Part shown: piece by piece, positions 13,367 to 21,252 of the stretch
How positions within the stretch are numbered: the first letter of the stretch is position 1
Layout: the number at the start of each line of letters is the position of its first letter
Assembly (NCBI GenBank): GCA_043801935.1
Contig: JAZDLO010000019.1
Location: 1-21,252, forward strand
Direction: 5' to 3'
Length of the DNA: 21,252 bases
DNA from: JAZDLO01 sp043801935
GTDB lineage: Bacteria; Actinomycetota; Thermoleophilia; RBG-16-64-13
Notes under the pieces: generated by a model
Database searches by the model: none
What the model was told of the DNA's origin: nothing
The model's input: the letters and a program-made list of their open reading frames with translations, nothing else
Program-made: the position numbers and the translations under genes

Positions 13367-15832
13367 TCACGCCCGCCCGCCCGCGGCCACTCCGGGGGCG
13401 CCTGTGGTCCCCGGGCGTCTCCGGGGCACCGGCTGTTGGGTCTCAGGTCCCTTCTGCCCCTCCGGTCTGCGGACAGCGCAGGTTCCCCGTCGCAGATCCT
13501 CAAGGTAGTCGAGTAACTCCTCGGGCGCCATGGGCCTTCCTATGTAGTAGCCTTCCCCGTTGTCGCAGCCGAGCGCCTCCAGCAGCCGCCATTGCTCGCT
13601 GTATTCGATCCCTTCGCCCGTGACCGTCAGACCCAGCGTGTGGGCGAGGGCGGTGATCGAGCGCACGATCTCGAGTTCGGTATTGTTGTGGGCGATCTTG
13701 GAGATGAAGGAGCGGTCGATCTTGATCTCCTGCACGGGGAAGGTGGTCAGGTGCAGCAGCGAAGACCAGCCGGTGCCGAAATCGTCGAGGCACAGACGTA
13801 TCCCGATGCGGCGCAATTCCTGCATCACGTGCTTGGATTTCAGCGGATCGCGGATGAGGGCGGTCTCGGTCAGCTCGAGGACGAGGCTTTCAGGAGACAC
13901 GCGCCATTCGTCGAGACGTTGGATGACGTCTCTCACGAAGTCGGTCTCGGTGAGCTGCCGGGGGGAGAGATTGAGGCTCACAGGCAGTCCGGCGGCCGGA
14001 TTCCCGGGGGCTCGCCAGCGGCTGAGCTGGCCGCATACCTCTTCGAGTGCGAGGACGCCCAGAGGCACGATGAGGCCGCTGTTCTCGGCTACGGTGATGA
14101 ACTCGTCGGGGAACACCGTGCCCCGCCGCGGATGACGCCAACGGACGAGCGCCTCCAACGATGTGATCGTGCCGGTCTTGAGGTCGACGCTCGGCTGGTA
14201 CGCCAGAGAGAAGTCCCTCTGCCTGATCGCAGTCCGTAGATCGGTCTCGATGCTCATGGTGCGGAGTACCGACTTGTGCATCTCCTCGTCGAAGATGCGA
14301 TAACAGGCTCTCCCCGCCTCCTTCGCCTGATACATGGCCGTGTCGGCCGCGCGCAGGAGGTCCTCCGGACCGCGGTAGGAGTCTTCCCATATGACCACTC
14401 CCAGGCTGGCGGAGGTGAACATCTCCTGCTGGCGGAAACGCACAGGAGCATGCAGTTCCTCCTGTATCCGCTCCAAGACAGGCAGCACATCGCGCGTGCT
14501 GGAGATCTCGTTCAGGAGGATCATGAACTCGTCGCCCCCCATGCGGGCCACGGTATCCACCTCGCGCACACAGCGCTTCAGCTTGACGGCGACGCTCTCA
14601 AGGAGGACATCCCCGGCCAGGTGGCCGATGCTGTCGTTGATGAGTTTGAAGTTGTCGAGGTCCAGCACTATCACCGCGAAGAGGGCGTCGGCGTGCCGCC
14701 GGGCATGGCGGACGGCGCCATCCAGCTTGGCCATGAACAGAGTGCGATTGGGCAGGCCTGTGAGGCTGTCCGTGACGGCCTGCTGGCGCAGGCTCTCCTC
14801 CATGAGTGCCCGCTCGGTCACGTCGCGGATCACCAGCAGCCGCCCCAAAATCTGGTCGCGCTTGGTGATGTGCGAGCTCTTGACCTCGAAGTGACGATGG
14901 TCGTCGTTCTCTCCCCACGAGAACTCGGTCTGGTCCACACCGGCCGCATAAGGCGCGGCCAGTCGTGGCCAGGCTTCCCAGGTCTCGGCGAGAGGCCGGG
15001 AGAGTATCCGCGCCGCCGGCCGGCCGATCAGACGCTGGGCGGCCGCATTGAGATCGACGACCCGGCCGGCCTCGTCGAGCACCAGTAGGGCGTCCGTCAT
15101 GTTCTCCACCAGGGCGCGCCGGGCCACGGGGACCAGGGCGAAGAGGCGAAAGCGGAACAGCCCCCAGGCTACGACGATCGTCGCCGACCCCAATACGGCC
15201 GGGGTGAAGTCATGGAGGGGCAGGATCCCCGGCGCAAAGACGTAGACCATGTTCCAGACCAGGGGCATGGAGACGCCCACAAGTACAGCCGTGGGTTGTC
15301 CCCGATAGCGCGGCGGCGCCGCGCGGATCGCTCCTATCAAGAATGCGGCGGCGACGACCGTCACGATGTAGCTATAGCCGCTGTGGAGCCAAAACCAGGG
15401 CCCGAATGTGCGGCCGACCACCGCGTACGAGGCACTGGTGTCCAACCACGCTTCGGTGCGCATGAGGTGATGGAGACCGTTCGTCCACATGAGCGCGAGC
15501 GAGACCAGCGGTACGATGCTCAGCAGGAGCAAGTTCCCGCGAGTGGACCAGGAGCGGCGCCCGGTGTAGGCGAGGGCCATCACCAGCCAGGCTACCGGCA
15601 TCGACACGATGAATAGATACTGGAGGTCGGCCCAGAAAAGTTTGGATCGCAGGCCCACCGCCGCCAACTCCAAAGCACCGCTCGCCGACCAAAGAACCGC
15701 GATGAGGGTGATGGCCACGAACGGGAGCGCGCCTGGCAGCGAACGATTGTGCCAGGCATGCCGACCGAGCCCGAATGCGACGGGGACTACGGCAGCAAGC
15801 AGCAGAAGACTTGGTGTGAAGTCAAAGTGCAT
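13367..15832 (-). CDS. 7TM-PAS-GGDEF-EAL cyclic-di-GMP turnover protein
   Basis: The 821-residue membrane protein has an N-terminal seven-helix sensor (about 8-229) of the histidine-kinase 7TM type, then PAS (about 240-345), GGDEF (about 350-515) and EAL (about 530-780), and an Arg/Pro/Gly-rich tail. The cyclase domain is intact: DLDNFKLIND, GGDEF at 432-436 and an RxxD inhibitory site (REVD, 423-426) five residues before it. The phosphodiesterase domain has EAL (560-562), NLSPRQL, LELTET, DDFGTG (683-688), KIDRSFI and GEGIE. The last conserved Gln-Gly motif reads GEGYY (E760), and DDFGTGW replaces the usual DDFGTGY. Start 15832 is supported by AAGGA with a seven-base gap. It is divergent from the two-component system at 16255 across a shared regulatory region. 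The net activity (synthesis or breakdown) cannot be read from sequence. Confidence 0.93.
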   Translation of the reverse strand: MHFDFTPSLLLLAAVVPVAFGLGRHAWHNRSLPGALPFVAITLIAVLWSASGALELAAVGLRSKLFWADLQYLFIVSMPVAWLVMALAYTGRRSWSTRGNLLLLSIVPLVSLALMWTNGLHHLMRTEAWLDTSASYAVVGRTFGPWFWLHSGYSYIVTVVAAAFLIGAIRAAPPRYRGQPTAVLVGVSMPLVWNMVYVFAPGILPLHDFTPAVLGSATIVVAWGLFRFRLFALVPVARRALVENMTDALLVLDEAGRVVDLNAAAQRLIGRPAARILSRPLAETWEAWPRLAAPYAAGVDQTEFSWGENDDHRHFEVKSSHITKRDQILGRLLVIRDVTERALMEESLRQQAVTDSLTGLPNRTLFMAKLDGAVRHARRHADALFAVIVLDLDNFKLINDSIGHLAGDVLLESVAVKLKRCVREVDTVARMGGDEFMILLNEISSTRDVLPVLERIQEELHAPVRFRQQEMFTSASLGVVIWEDSYRGPEDLLRAADTAMYQAKEAGRACYRIFDEEMHKSVLRTMSIETDLRTAIRQRDFSLAYQPSVDLKTGTITSLEALVRWRHPRRGTVFPDEFITVAENSGLIVPLGVLALEEVCGQLSRWRAPGNPAAGLPVSLNLSPRQLTETDFVRDVIQRLDEWRVSPESLVLELTETALIRDPLKSKHVMQELRRIGIRLCLDDFGTGWSSLLHLTTFPVQEIKIDRSFISKIAHNNTELEIVRSITALAHTLGLTVTGEGIEYSEQWRLLEALGCDNGEGYYIGRPMAPEELLDYLEDLRRGTCAVRRPEGQKGPETQQPVPRRRPGTTGAPGVAAGGRA

Positions 15833-15936
15833 GCATGTTCCTTAAACGTTGTGTCGGCAGAACGGGCATGGGACTGTAGGTGTCCCCCCGGGCTTTGGGG
15901 CGGCGCTGGCAGCCCCCCGATCGATGCTTTTACGCG

Positions 15937-15972
15937 TTCAGGATTAGTTCAGGAAAGTGGTGAGAACATACT
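15937..15972 (+). promoter_or_regulatory. direct-repeat operator and promoter for the 16255 regulator-kinase operon
   Basis: TTCAGGA occurs at 15937-15943 and 15948-15954, an 11-base repeat typical of OmpR-family regulators binding one face of DNA. It overlaps a candidate -35 (TTAGTT, 15944-15949); CATACT (15967-15972) follows after 17 bases as a -10. Transcription would start near 15979, leaving a leader of about 275 bases before the regulator gene. The likely binder is the regulator encoded downstream (autoregulation), and the divergent GGDEF-EAL gene may respond too. Confidence 0.55.
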
Positions 15973-16073
15973 GCCATGGAGTCACACAGCATTGCTCAAC
16001 CCCCCTCCTGAGCTGTGGCCCCAACCCTGTCCGGTGGATGTCGGACCCGACCGGGGCGAGACACCACCACGCC

Positions 16074-16133
16074 CACACGGCGGAGACGGCGTTTGCGGCG
16101 CCCGGCTCAGCCGGGCGCCGCGCCCGCCGTGTG
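16074..16133 (+). other. large nested hairpin in the leader of the two-component operon
   Basis: An outer stem CACACGGCGG (16074-16083) pairs perfectly with 16124-16133. Inside it GCGGCGCCCGGC (16095-16106) pairs perfectly with 16110-16121 around a TCA loop. The 11 unpaired bases on the left (16084-16094) face only two on the right. Together this gives 22 base pairs in 60 bases. It lies within the proposed transcript, about 120 bases before the regulator start. It may be an attenuator, a leader regulatory element, a processed small RNA or an intergenic repeat. The rest of 15833-16254 holds no gene that I can support; a GC-rich patch at 15883-15920 can also fold weakly. Confidence 0.7.
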
Positions 16134-16254
16134 ATCCGCAAGCTCTCACCTCAAGCCCCGTCTCTTTTGCTGCACCTTCTTCCGTGACCTGAGCGCGGAC
16201 TGCTTCTCGGCGCTTGTGCGGAGCCGTCCGCCGGGCGATACTACGAGGACCATG

Positions 16255-16920
16255 ATGGAGCCTCACATCTTCGTTCTAGAAGACGACCCCCAGATGCGCT
16301 CTCTGCTGGTCAGGGGGTTGCGCGAGGAGGGCTATGAGGTTCAGGGCTACGCCACGGGCACCGAGCTGCTGCGCAAGGTGGCCGAGTCGGTGCCGGACCT
16401 CTTCGTCATCGATATCGGACTGCCCGACACCGACGGGCGCGACGTGTGCCAAGCCATCAGGGCTCAAGGGGTGACGGTGCCGGTGCTCTTTCTGACGGCG
16501 CGCGACTCCCTGCCCGACCGGCTATCGGGCTTCCGCGTGGGCGGAGACGACTACCTGACCAAACCGTTCGCCTTCGCCGAGTTGCTTGCCCGGCTCGAGG
16601 CGCTCGTCCGCCGGGGCGGGTCGGAGCGCAGGGTCGCGACGGGCGGGTTGACCCTCGATCCGGCCACACATGCGGCGTCGTGCGGCAACATCACCGTGCC
16701 CCTGACCCCCACCGAGTTCCGCCTCTTGGCCAAGCTGGCGGCTTCTCCTGGGGAGGCGATACGGAGGAAGGCTTTGATCGAAACGGCCTGGCCTCATGGG
16801 GCTATCGTCTACGACAACACCCTGGATGCCTACATCGCCCGCTTGCGGCGCAAAGTGTGCTCACTGCCAGGTTCCCCGCGGATAGTCACGGTGCGCGGCG
16901 TGGGCTACTCTCTGCAATAG
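16255..16920 (+). CDS. OmpR-family response regulator
   Basis: The 221-residue transcription factor is paired with the kinase that follows. Two ATGs stand in a row (16252 and 16255); GAGG at 16245-16248 is three bases from the first and six from the second, so 16255 is preferred. The receiver has acidic residues E9-D10-D11, phospho-acceptor D53 (LFVIDIGLPDTDGRD), T at FLTARD and K at DDYLTKPFAFAEL. The DNA-binding domain runs from GGLTLDPATH to the end, with LTPTEFRLL and TLDAYIARLRRK...TVRGVGYSL. It is probably autoregulatory through the TTCAGGA repeats upstream. The stimulus is unknown. Confidence 0.93.
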   Translation: MEPHIFVLEDDPQMRSLLVRGLREEGYEVQGYATGTELLRKVAESVPDLFVIDIGLPDTDGRDVCQAIRAQGVTVPVLFLTARDSLPDRLSGFRVGGDDYLTKPFAFAELLARLEALVRRGGSERRVATGGLTLDPATHAASCGNITVPLTPTEFRLLAKLAASPGEAIRRKALIETAWPHGAIVYDNTLDAYIARLRRKVCSLPGSPRIVTVRGVGYSLQ

Positions 16921-16959
16921 GCTCGACACGCGTGTGACCCCGCCGAGACGGAGATGGGT

Positions 16960-18321
16960 ATGAGGCGCTGGTTCTCCCGCATGGGCGTCCGCGACCGGCT
17001 CCTGCTGGCCGTGCTGGCCACGGTGGCAGTGGCTCTGATCACCATGACCGTGGTCTTCAACCTGGTGTTGACCGTCAGCCTGACCTCCGACGCCGACAAG
17101 CGGCTTCAGACCATGGTCCTCGACGAGAGCCGCATCATCAGGATCACCAACGGGCAGGTGAGTCTGCCCCGGCCTACGGGCGACATCAAGGAGTTGGGCT
17201 CTCAGGTCTGGGTGTTCGTGGGCGGATACACCGTCACCGCCCCAGCTGTGGACCCGGCCATCGCAGCGGCGGCAAAGGCGCTGGACAATCAGCCGGCCCA
17301 ATTCGCCGACGTTCCCGAGCACGAGGTGCGGTTGTACGGCATCCCCCTCTACAACGAAGGGACCCGGATAGGCACCATCGTGGCGGGTCTGTCGATGGTC
17401 CCCTACACCCGCACCCAGAACCTGACCCTGCTCGCAACGGTGGCCTTCACGGCCGTGCTGCTGATCATCGTGGGGTTCGCCGGCCGCTGGGTGCTGAACG
17501 CCGCTTTCCGGCCGGTCATGAGGATGACCTCCGAAGCCGAGGCCTGGAGCACGGAGGACCTCGACCGGCGCTTCGAGATGGGCGAGCCGCACGATGAGGT
17601 CACACAACTCGCGCACACCCTGGACGCGATGCTCGACCGCTTGGCGGCCAGCCTGCGTCGGGAGCAGCGGTTCTCGGCCGAGGTGTCGCACCAGCTGCGC
17701 ACTCCGGTGGCCAAGATCAAGACCGAGGCCGAACTGGCCCTCCGCCGGGAGCGGGAGCCGGTTTACTACCAGGAGGCACTTGGCTCGGTCCTACACAGCG
17801 CGGATCAGATGGCCCGCACGGTCGAGGCCCTCCTGGCCGCGGCTCACGAGGAAGGCAGCCTGGCCCGGGGCCTCGCCGACGTCTGGCAAGTGCTGGCGGA
17901 TGTGGTCACCTCGATCGGTGTCTTGGCCGAGGAGAACCAGGTGGAAGTGAGGGTGCAGCCGCCCGCGCGCGATCTGCGCGTGGGAGTGGAGGGTGACATC
18001 GCGGTGCAGATCCTCCAGCCCGTCGTGGAGAACGCCTGCAGGTTCGCGCGGTCGGAGGTGCTTTTGGGAGCCGTGCGCAACACCAAGGAAGTGTACTTCT
18101 TGGTGGAAGACGACGGCCCCGGAGTCATCGAAGAGGAGAGGGAGCGCATCTTCGAGCCTGGGGTGAGAGGCTCGGCGGCCGAAAGCGAGTTGAACGTCTC
18201 CCGGGGAGCAGGGCTGGGTCTCCCTCTGGCCCGGCGGCTGGCTCGGGCCGCCTCGGGCGACGTGGAAGTCCGGCAGGGGGACATCGGAGCCCGGTTCGTC
18301 GTGCGGTTGCCCAGCGGCTAG
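16960..18321 (+). CDS. membrane sensor histidine kinase paired with the 16255 regulator
   Basis: The 453-residue kinase starts at 16960 in preference to the ATG at 16954, because CGGAG lies six bases before the former and touches the latter. TM1 is at about 14-41, an extracellular sensor of about 110 residues follows (42-154, no family recognised), and TM2 is at about 155-179. HAMP lies at 180-232 and the H-box is FSAEVSHQLRTPVAKI with H244. The ATPase domain has N-box PVVENACRFA, G1 EDDGPGV and G2 SRGAGLGLPLARRLA. The HQLRTP form of the H-box is common in actinobacterial kinases of the MprB/PrrB-like group. All catalytic residues are present. It lies 39 bases after the regulator gene on the same strand and ends 65 bases from the convergent phosphorylase gene. 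Confidence 0.92.
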   Translation: MRRWFSRMGVRDRLLLAVLATVAVALITMTVVFNLVLTVSLTSDADKRLQTMVLDESRIIRITNGQVSLPRPTGDIKELGSQVWVFVGGYTVTAPAVDPAIAAAAKALDNQPAQFADVPEHEVRLYGIPLYNEGTRIGTIVAGLSMVPYTRTQNLTLLATVAFTAVLLIIVGFAGRWVLNAAFRPVMRMTSEAEAWSTEDLDRRFEMGEPHDEVTQLAHTLDAMLDRLAASLRREQRFSAEVSHQLRTPVAKIKTEAELALRREREPVYYQEALGSVLHSADQMARTVEALLAAAHEEGSLARGLADVWQVLADVVTSIGVLAEENQVEVRVQPPARDLRVGVEGDIAVQILQPVVENACRFARSEVLLGAVRNTKEVYFLVEDDGPGVIEEERERIFEPGVRGSAAESELNVSRGAGLGLPLARRLARAASGDVEVRQGDIGARFVVRLPSG

Positions 18322-18386
18322 CGCGGCGCGCCGCACATGGCCGGCCGCCCCACGACTCGGTCCGGCGCTTCCGCCGGCCGGCGGCG
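18322..18386. terminator. GC-rich inverted repeats between convergent kinase and phosphorylase genes
   Basis: The 65 bases between two convergent stop codons hold a 12-base palindrome GCGGCGCGCCGC (18323-18334). A tight hairpin CCGGCG-cttc-CGCCGG (18362-18377) and a wider GGCCGGC/GCCGGCC pair (18339-18345 with 18373-18379) follow; the last two overlap and are alternatives. No T-tract is present. A bidirectional stem-type terminator is likely. Confidence 0.55.
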
Positions 18387-21209
18387 CTAGCGGTACCAGA
18401 GGATCCGATCCGCCTCCAGCGGCACCAGAGCGGCGGTATGCCACGGCACCACCCGGGGCGTGTAGTCGCCAAGGGGTCGGGTGGCCGGCAGCACAGCCGT
18501 GTAGGTGTAGGTGGTGGGGGAGGAAACGTCCTTCTTGCTTGTGCCAGAATTCCCGCTTGCGCCGGAAAGAGGGGTGAGTAGGTGCCGTTCAGGCGGTGCA
18601 GCCCCGGACACCGGCGGCCGGCCGTCTTCTTCGGGTGTGGCGTAGTCGATGGGCTCCGCGTAGAGCTCCACCCGGACGGAATCGGGAGGGACGGATCCCA
18701 GCTTGACTTTCACCGTGAAGACGTAGGTGTTCCCCTGTGGCCCGACGTTGGGCCCGGCTCCAAAGTCCACGAACTCGATCTCGTTCCAGTGTTCGGCAAG
18801 CATCGTGCGCCAGGCTTCGATCGCGGCGGCAGGTGAAGCGGGCGAGCGGCTCGTCATAGCGTCGCCGGCGGCCGCGTCGACGGTCGCGCCGTCGCGGGGT
18901 TCGGCGGTCGCGGAGCGCGCCCGGTAGGCGGCGGCGGCGGGGAGGTAGTACTTCTCCAGGTACTCCTTCAGCATGCGGTTGGTGGAATACTGGGGCGTCA
19001 GGCGGGCCATGCTCTCCCGGACGCGGGCTATCCACCGGCGGGGGATCCCCTGTTCGTCGCGGTCGTAGAACTCGGGGATGATCTCGTTCTCGAGGAGGTC
19101 GTAGAGGCGCTCGGCCTCGATAGCATCCCAGGCGGGGTCGGCGCCGTGCTCCAGGCCGTCTCCCAGAGCCCAGCCCACATCGGGCGAGTAGGCCTCTGCC
19201 CACCAACCGTCGAGCTCCGACAGGTTGAGACCGCCGTTCACCAGCACCTTCATGCCGCTGGTGCCGCTGGCCTCCCAGGGGCGGCGGGGAGTGTTGATCC
19301 ACACATCCGCCCCGTGCACCAGATGCTCGGCGATGCCCATGTCGTAATCGACCAAGAAGATCACGTGCGGGCGGACGTCGCAGCGGCTGATGAACTGCGT
19401 CCACTCCCGGATCATGGCCTTGCCCGCGGTGTCGGCGGGGTGAGCCTTGCCGGCCAGCACCAACTGCACCTTGCTCTGGTCGCCGCAGAGGATCCGCTCC
19501 AGCCGGGCGGGATCGTGGAGGAGAAGGTCCACCCGCTTGTAGCTGGTGAAGCGTCTGGCGAATCCCAGAGTGAGCACGGCCGGGTCGCACAGGCAGGTGA
19601 TGTCGGACCCCAAGGTCTCGAGGCTGCCGGCGACGGGTCCCTGCCGGGTGACATGCTCGCGGGCCACGGCGATGAGCTTGCGCCGGTTGGCGTCACGAAA
19701 CGCCCACAGCTCCTCGTCGCCGACCTGGCGGATGAGGTCGCCCAGACCTTCCAAACCGTCGAGCCAACGTCCCTTGCCGCAGGCCTTGGTCCAGAGGGCG
19801 TCGGCTTCCTCCGAATCCCAGGAGGGGACGTGCACGCCGTTGGTGACGTGGCCCACCGGGACCTCGCGGTGCGGCCATCGGGGGAAGAGGGGCTGGAAGA
19901 GGCCGCGGCTCACCTCGCCGTGCAGCCGGCTGACGGCATTGACGGCGCCACTGCCTCGGATGGCCAGGTAGGCCATGTTGAACGGCTCCGAGTCCGGGCA
20001 CTGCCCCAGCGCGAGCAGCCTCTCCATCCCGATGCCGAGCTCGTCCGCGTAGGCTCCCAGGTACTCGGACACCAGCGCGGGCGGAAAACGGTCGAAGCCA
20101 GCTTCCACCGGGGTGTGGGTAGTAAAAAGGTTCCCGGCTCTCGTGGCGGTGAGGGCCACCTCGAAAGTGACTCCCCAGTCCCTCATGTAACAACGGGCCC
20201 GCTCCAGAACGGCGAGGGCGGCATGGCCCTCGTTGAGATGGCACACGTCGGGCTCGATCCCCAGTTCGCGCAGCACCCGCCACCCGCCGATGCCCAGGAT
20301 CATCTCCTGCTGTAGCCGCATCTCGGGGCCGCCGCCATACAGCTCGCTGGTGAGGCCCCGGTCGGCGGGGCTGTTCACCAAGTCGTTGGCGTCGAGCAAG
20401 TAGAGCTTGACCCGTCCGGCGCGGACCTCCCACACGCGCACGCGCACGGTACGCCGGGGGAACTGGAGGGTGACTCCAAGCCACTCGCCCTCGCTGTCGC
20501 GGAGGGGCATTATGGGGAGCTGCCCCGGGTCGTTGAAGGGGAAGAACTCGATCTGGTCGCCATGGCTGTCCAGCATCTGCCGGAAATAGCCCTGCTGCCA
20601 GAGCAGGCCGACGCCCACCAGGGGCACGCCCAGGTCGCTGGACGCTTTGAGGAAGTCACCGGCGAGGATGCCGAGGCCGCCGCTGTATATGGGAAGCGCC
20701 TCGCTCAGGCCGAACTCCATGCTGAAGTAGGCGACGGGGCCGAGGGGGGCGGTCAGCGGCGCGGCCGGCCGCGCGGCGGCCTGGGCCGCTGTGGCGCCGA
20801 GGGTCGGGGGGGCGGCAGGACCCGCGCCGGCGGGCAGGGGCGGCTGCGCCTCCGCGGCGCCGGCGACGAGAGAGTCGCCATCGGATACCTCTGAGCGCCG
20901 CGGGACAGTCGCACTGCTGGTCTGTTCGAACCAAGAAGGCGCGTCGAGAGTCTCCCGCCACGCTTCCAGGTGGCGCTCGACCAGCCGGAGAAACTCGGGA
21001 TCGGCCGCGAACTCCTCTAGCCTGGTCTGAGCGATGGTCTGCAGGATGTGCCAAGGATTATGGGTGGTCTCCCAGAGTTCGGGTGCCAATCGCTGCCAGA
21101 GCTCGTCGGCGGAGTGGCTCCATGACCAGCGCATGTCCAGGGCTAGGTCCCCCAGCCCTTTGAGCGCCTCGGGCACGGTCGGCAGCGCGTAACGAGGTTG
21201 GGCGGTCAT
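18387..21209 (-). CDS. glgP: alpha-glucan (glycogen) phosphorylase, DUF3417/GT35 type
   Basis: The 940-residue enzyme releases glucose-1-phosphate from glycogen or maltodextrin using inorganic phosphate and pyridoxal phosphate. AGGAGG is three bases before an ATG at 21212 and six before the ATG at 21209, so 21209 is preferred. The N-terminal DUF3417 region is at about 10-95 (LALDMRWSWSHSADELW). Core phosphorylase motifs include AYFSMEFGLSEALPIYSGGLG, CHLNEGHAAL, NLFTTHTPVEAGFD, VTNGVHVPSW, GFARRFTSYKR, LAGKAHPAD and INTPRRPWEASGTSGMKVLVNGG in its expected place, with the cofactor lysine at about 654. The C-terminus ends in a beta-rich domain (EIEFVDFG to the end). The enzyme is longer than the usual 840-870 residues because of an Ala/Pro-rich insert at about 97-156 between DUF3417 and the catalytic core, a second Ala-rich linker at about 764-797, and a Ser/Gly-rich loop near 860-898. 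It is a single gene, convergent with the kinase gene. Confidence 0.94.
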   Translation of the reverse strand: MTAQPRYALPTVPEALKGLGDLALDMRWSWSHSADELWQRLAPELWETTHNPWHILQTIAQTRLEEFAADPEFLRLVERHLEAWRETLDAPSWFEQTSSATVPRRSEVSDGDSLVAGAAEAQPPLPAGAGPAAPPTLGATAAQAAARPAAPLTAPLGPVAYFSMEFGLSEALPIYSGGLGILAGDFLKASSDLGVPLVGVGLLWQQGYFRQMLDSHGDQIEFFPFNDPGQLPIMPLRDSEGEWLGVTLQFPRRTVRVRVWEVRAGRVKLYLLDANDLVNSPADRGLTSELYGGGPEMRLQQEMILGIGGWRVLRELGIEPDVCHLNEGHAALAVLERARCYMRDWGVTFEVALTATRAGNLFTTHTPVEAGFDRFPPALVSEYLGAYADELGIGMERLLALGQCPDSEPFNMAYLAIRGSGAVNAVSRLHGEVSRGLFQPLFPRWPHREVPVGHVTNGVHVPSWDSEEADALWTKACGKGRWLDGLEGLGDLIRQVGDEELWAFRDANRRKLIAVAREHVTRQGPVAGSLETLGSDITCLCDPAVLTLGFARRFTSYKRVDLLLHDPARLERILCGDQSKVQLVLAGKAHPADTAGKAMIREWTQFISRCDVRPHVIFLVDYDMGIAEHLVHGADVWINTPRRPWEASGTSGMKVLVNGGLNLSELDGWWAEAYSPDVGWALGDGLEHGADPAWDAIEAERLYDLLENEIIPEFYDRDEQGIPRRWIARVRESMARLTPQYSTNRMLKEYLEKYYLPAAAAYRARSATAEPRDGATVDAAAGDAMTSRSPASPAAAIEAWRTMLAEHWNEIEFVDFGAGPNVGPQGNTYVFTVKVKLGSVPPDSVRVELYAEPIDYATPEEDGRPPVSGAAPPERHLLTPLSGASGNSGTSKKDVSSPTTYTYTAVLPATRPLGDYTPRVVPWHTAALVPLEADRILWYR

Positions 21210-21252
21210 CATGCGCCTCCTGTGCCTCCGCGGGCGCCTGGCGCGCGCCCGG

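Noticed and set aside
15957..16187. Small plus-strand ORF (76 codons) inside the leader of the two-component operon
   Set aside because: It begins at a GTG overlapping the proposed promoter, covers the big hairpin, and its product is compositionally random.
19146..20315. Long plus-strand open frame (389 codons) opposite the phosphorylase gene
   Set aside because: It is a shadow of a confidently identified enzyme gene, with low-complexity His/Gly/Val composition.
21231..21251. CGGGCGC/GCGCCCG inverted repeat upstream of the phosphorylase gene
   Set aside because: Only seven pairs at the window edge in very GC-rich sequence; it cannot be told from chance without the flanking DNA.

Overview
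The window is 21.3 kb of high-GC bacterial chromosome. It is gene-dense, with Shine-Dalgarno-led starts and a strongly GC-biased third codon position. An actinobacterial host is the best guess: S-layer-homology (SLH) anchoring, a lipoprotein-type PstS, a histidine kinase with an HQLRTP-type H-box, Thr/Pro-rich low-complexity segments and long Ala/Pro linkers fit a deep-branching Actinomycetota (Coriobacteriia, Thermoleophilia or Geothermincolia-like). No rRNA or other taxonomic marker is present, so this is inference. I saw no tRNA, rRNA, CRISPR array, transposase or phage gene.

Layout. (1) 1-1623, minus strand: the first codons of a probable ABC-transporter ATPase and, one base upstream of it, a MacA/HlyD-type membrane-fusion protein whose coiled-coil hairpin is interrupted by a Thr-rich stretch. 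(2) 1624-3596: a doubtful plus-strand ORF that may be a gene remnant, a UshA-type metallophosphatase/5'-nucleotidase without a signal peptide (minus), and a 9-bp tandem repeat in the divergent intergenic region. (3) 3597-4415: an unrecognised beta-rich protein ending one base from the convergent phoR. (4) 4417-11701: a complete phosphate-starvation locus, phoP-phoR (minus) divergent from pstS-pstC-pstA-pstB-phoU (plus). The shared 190-bp control region holds three TTAAC boxes at exact 11-bp spacing, a textbook PhoP/PhoB operator. (5) 11702-11850: a strong bidirectional-type hairpin terminator. (6) 11851-15832, minus: an SLH-anchored peptidoglycan hydrolase and a 7TM-PAS-GGDEF-EAL cyclic-di-GMP protein. 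(7) 15833-18321: a 422-bp regulatory region with a direct-repeat operator, a promoter and a large nested RNA hairpin, followed by an OmpR-family regulator and its kinase. (8) 18387-21209, minus: an alpha-glucan (glycogen) phosphorylase of the DUF3417/GT35 type.

How it works together. PhoR and PhoP sense and transmit phosphate limitation. PstSCAB takes up phosphate and PhoU links transporter state to PhoR. The nearby nucleotidase could release phosphate from nucleotides, and the phosphorylase consumes phosphate, but no sequence signal seen here links either to PhoP. The second two-component system and the c-di-GMP enzyme are transcribed away from a common region, so they may be co-regulated.

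Most of the window is conventional. The points most worth checking are the structured leader and operator at 15937-16133, the Thr-rich hairpin insertion, the unknown protein at 3597-4415, the 9-bp repeat, the signal-less UshA-like enzyme, and the Gln-to-Glu change in the EAL domain.
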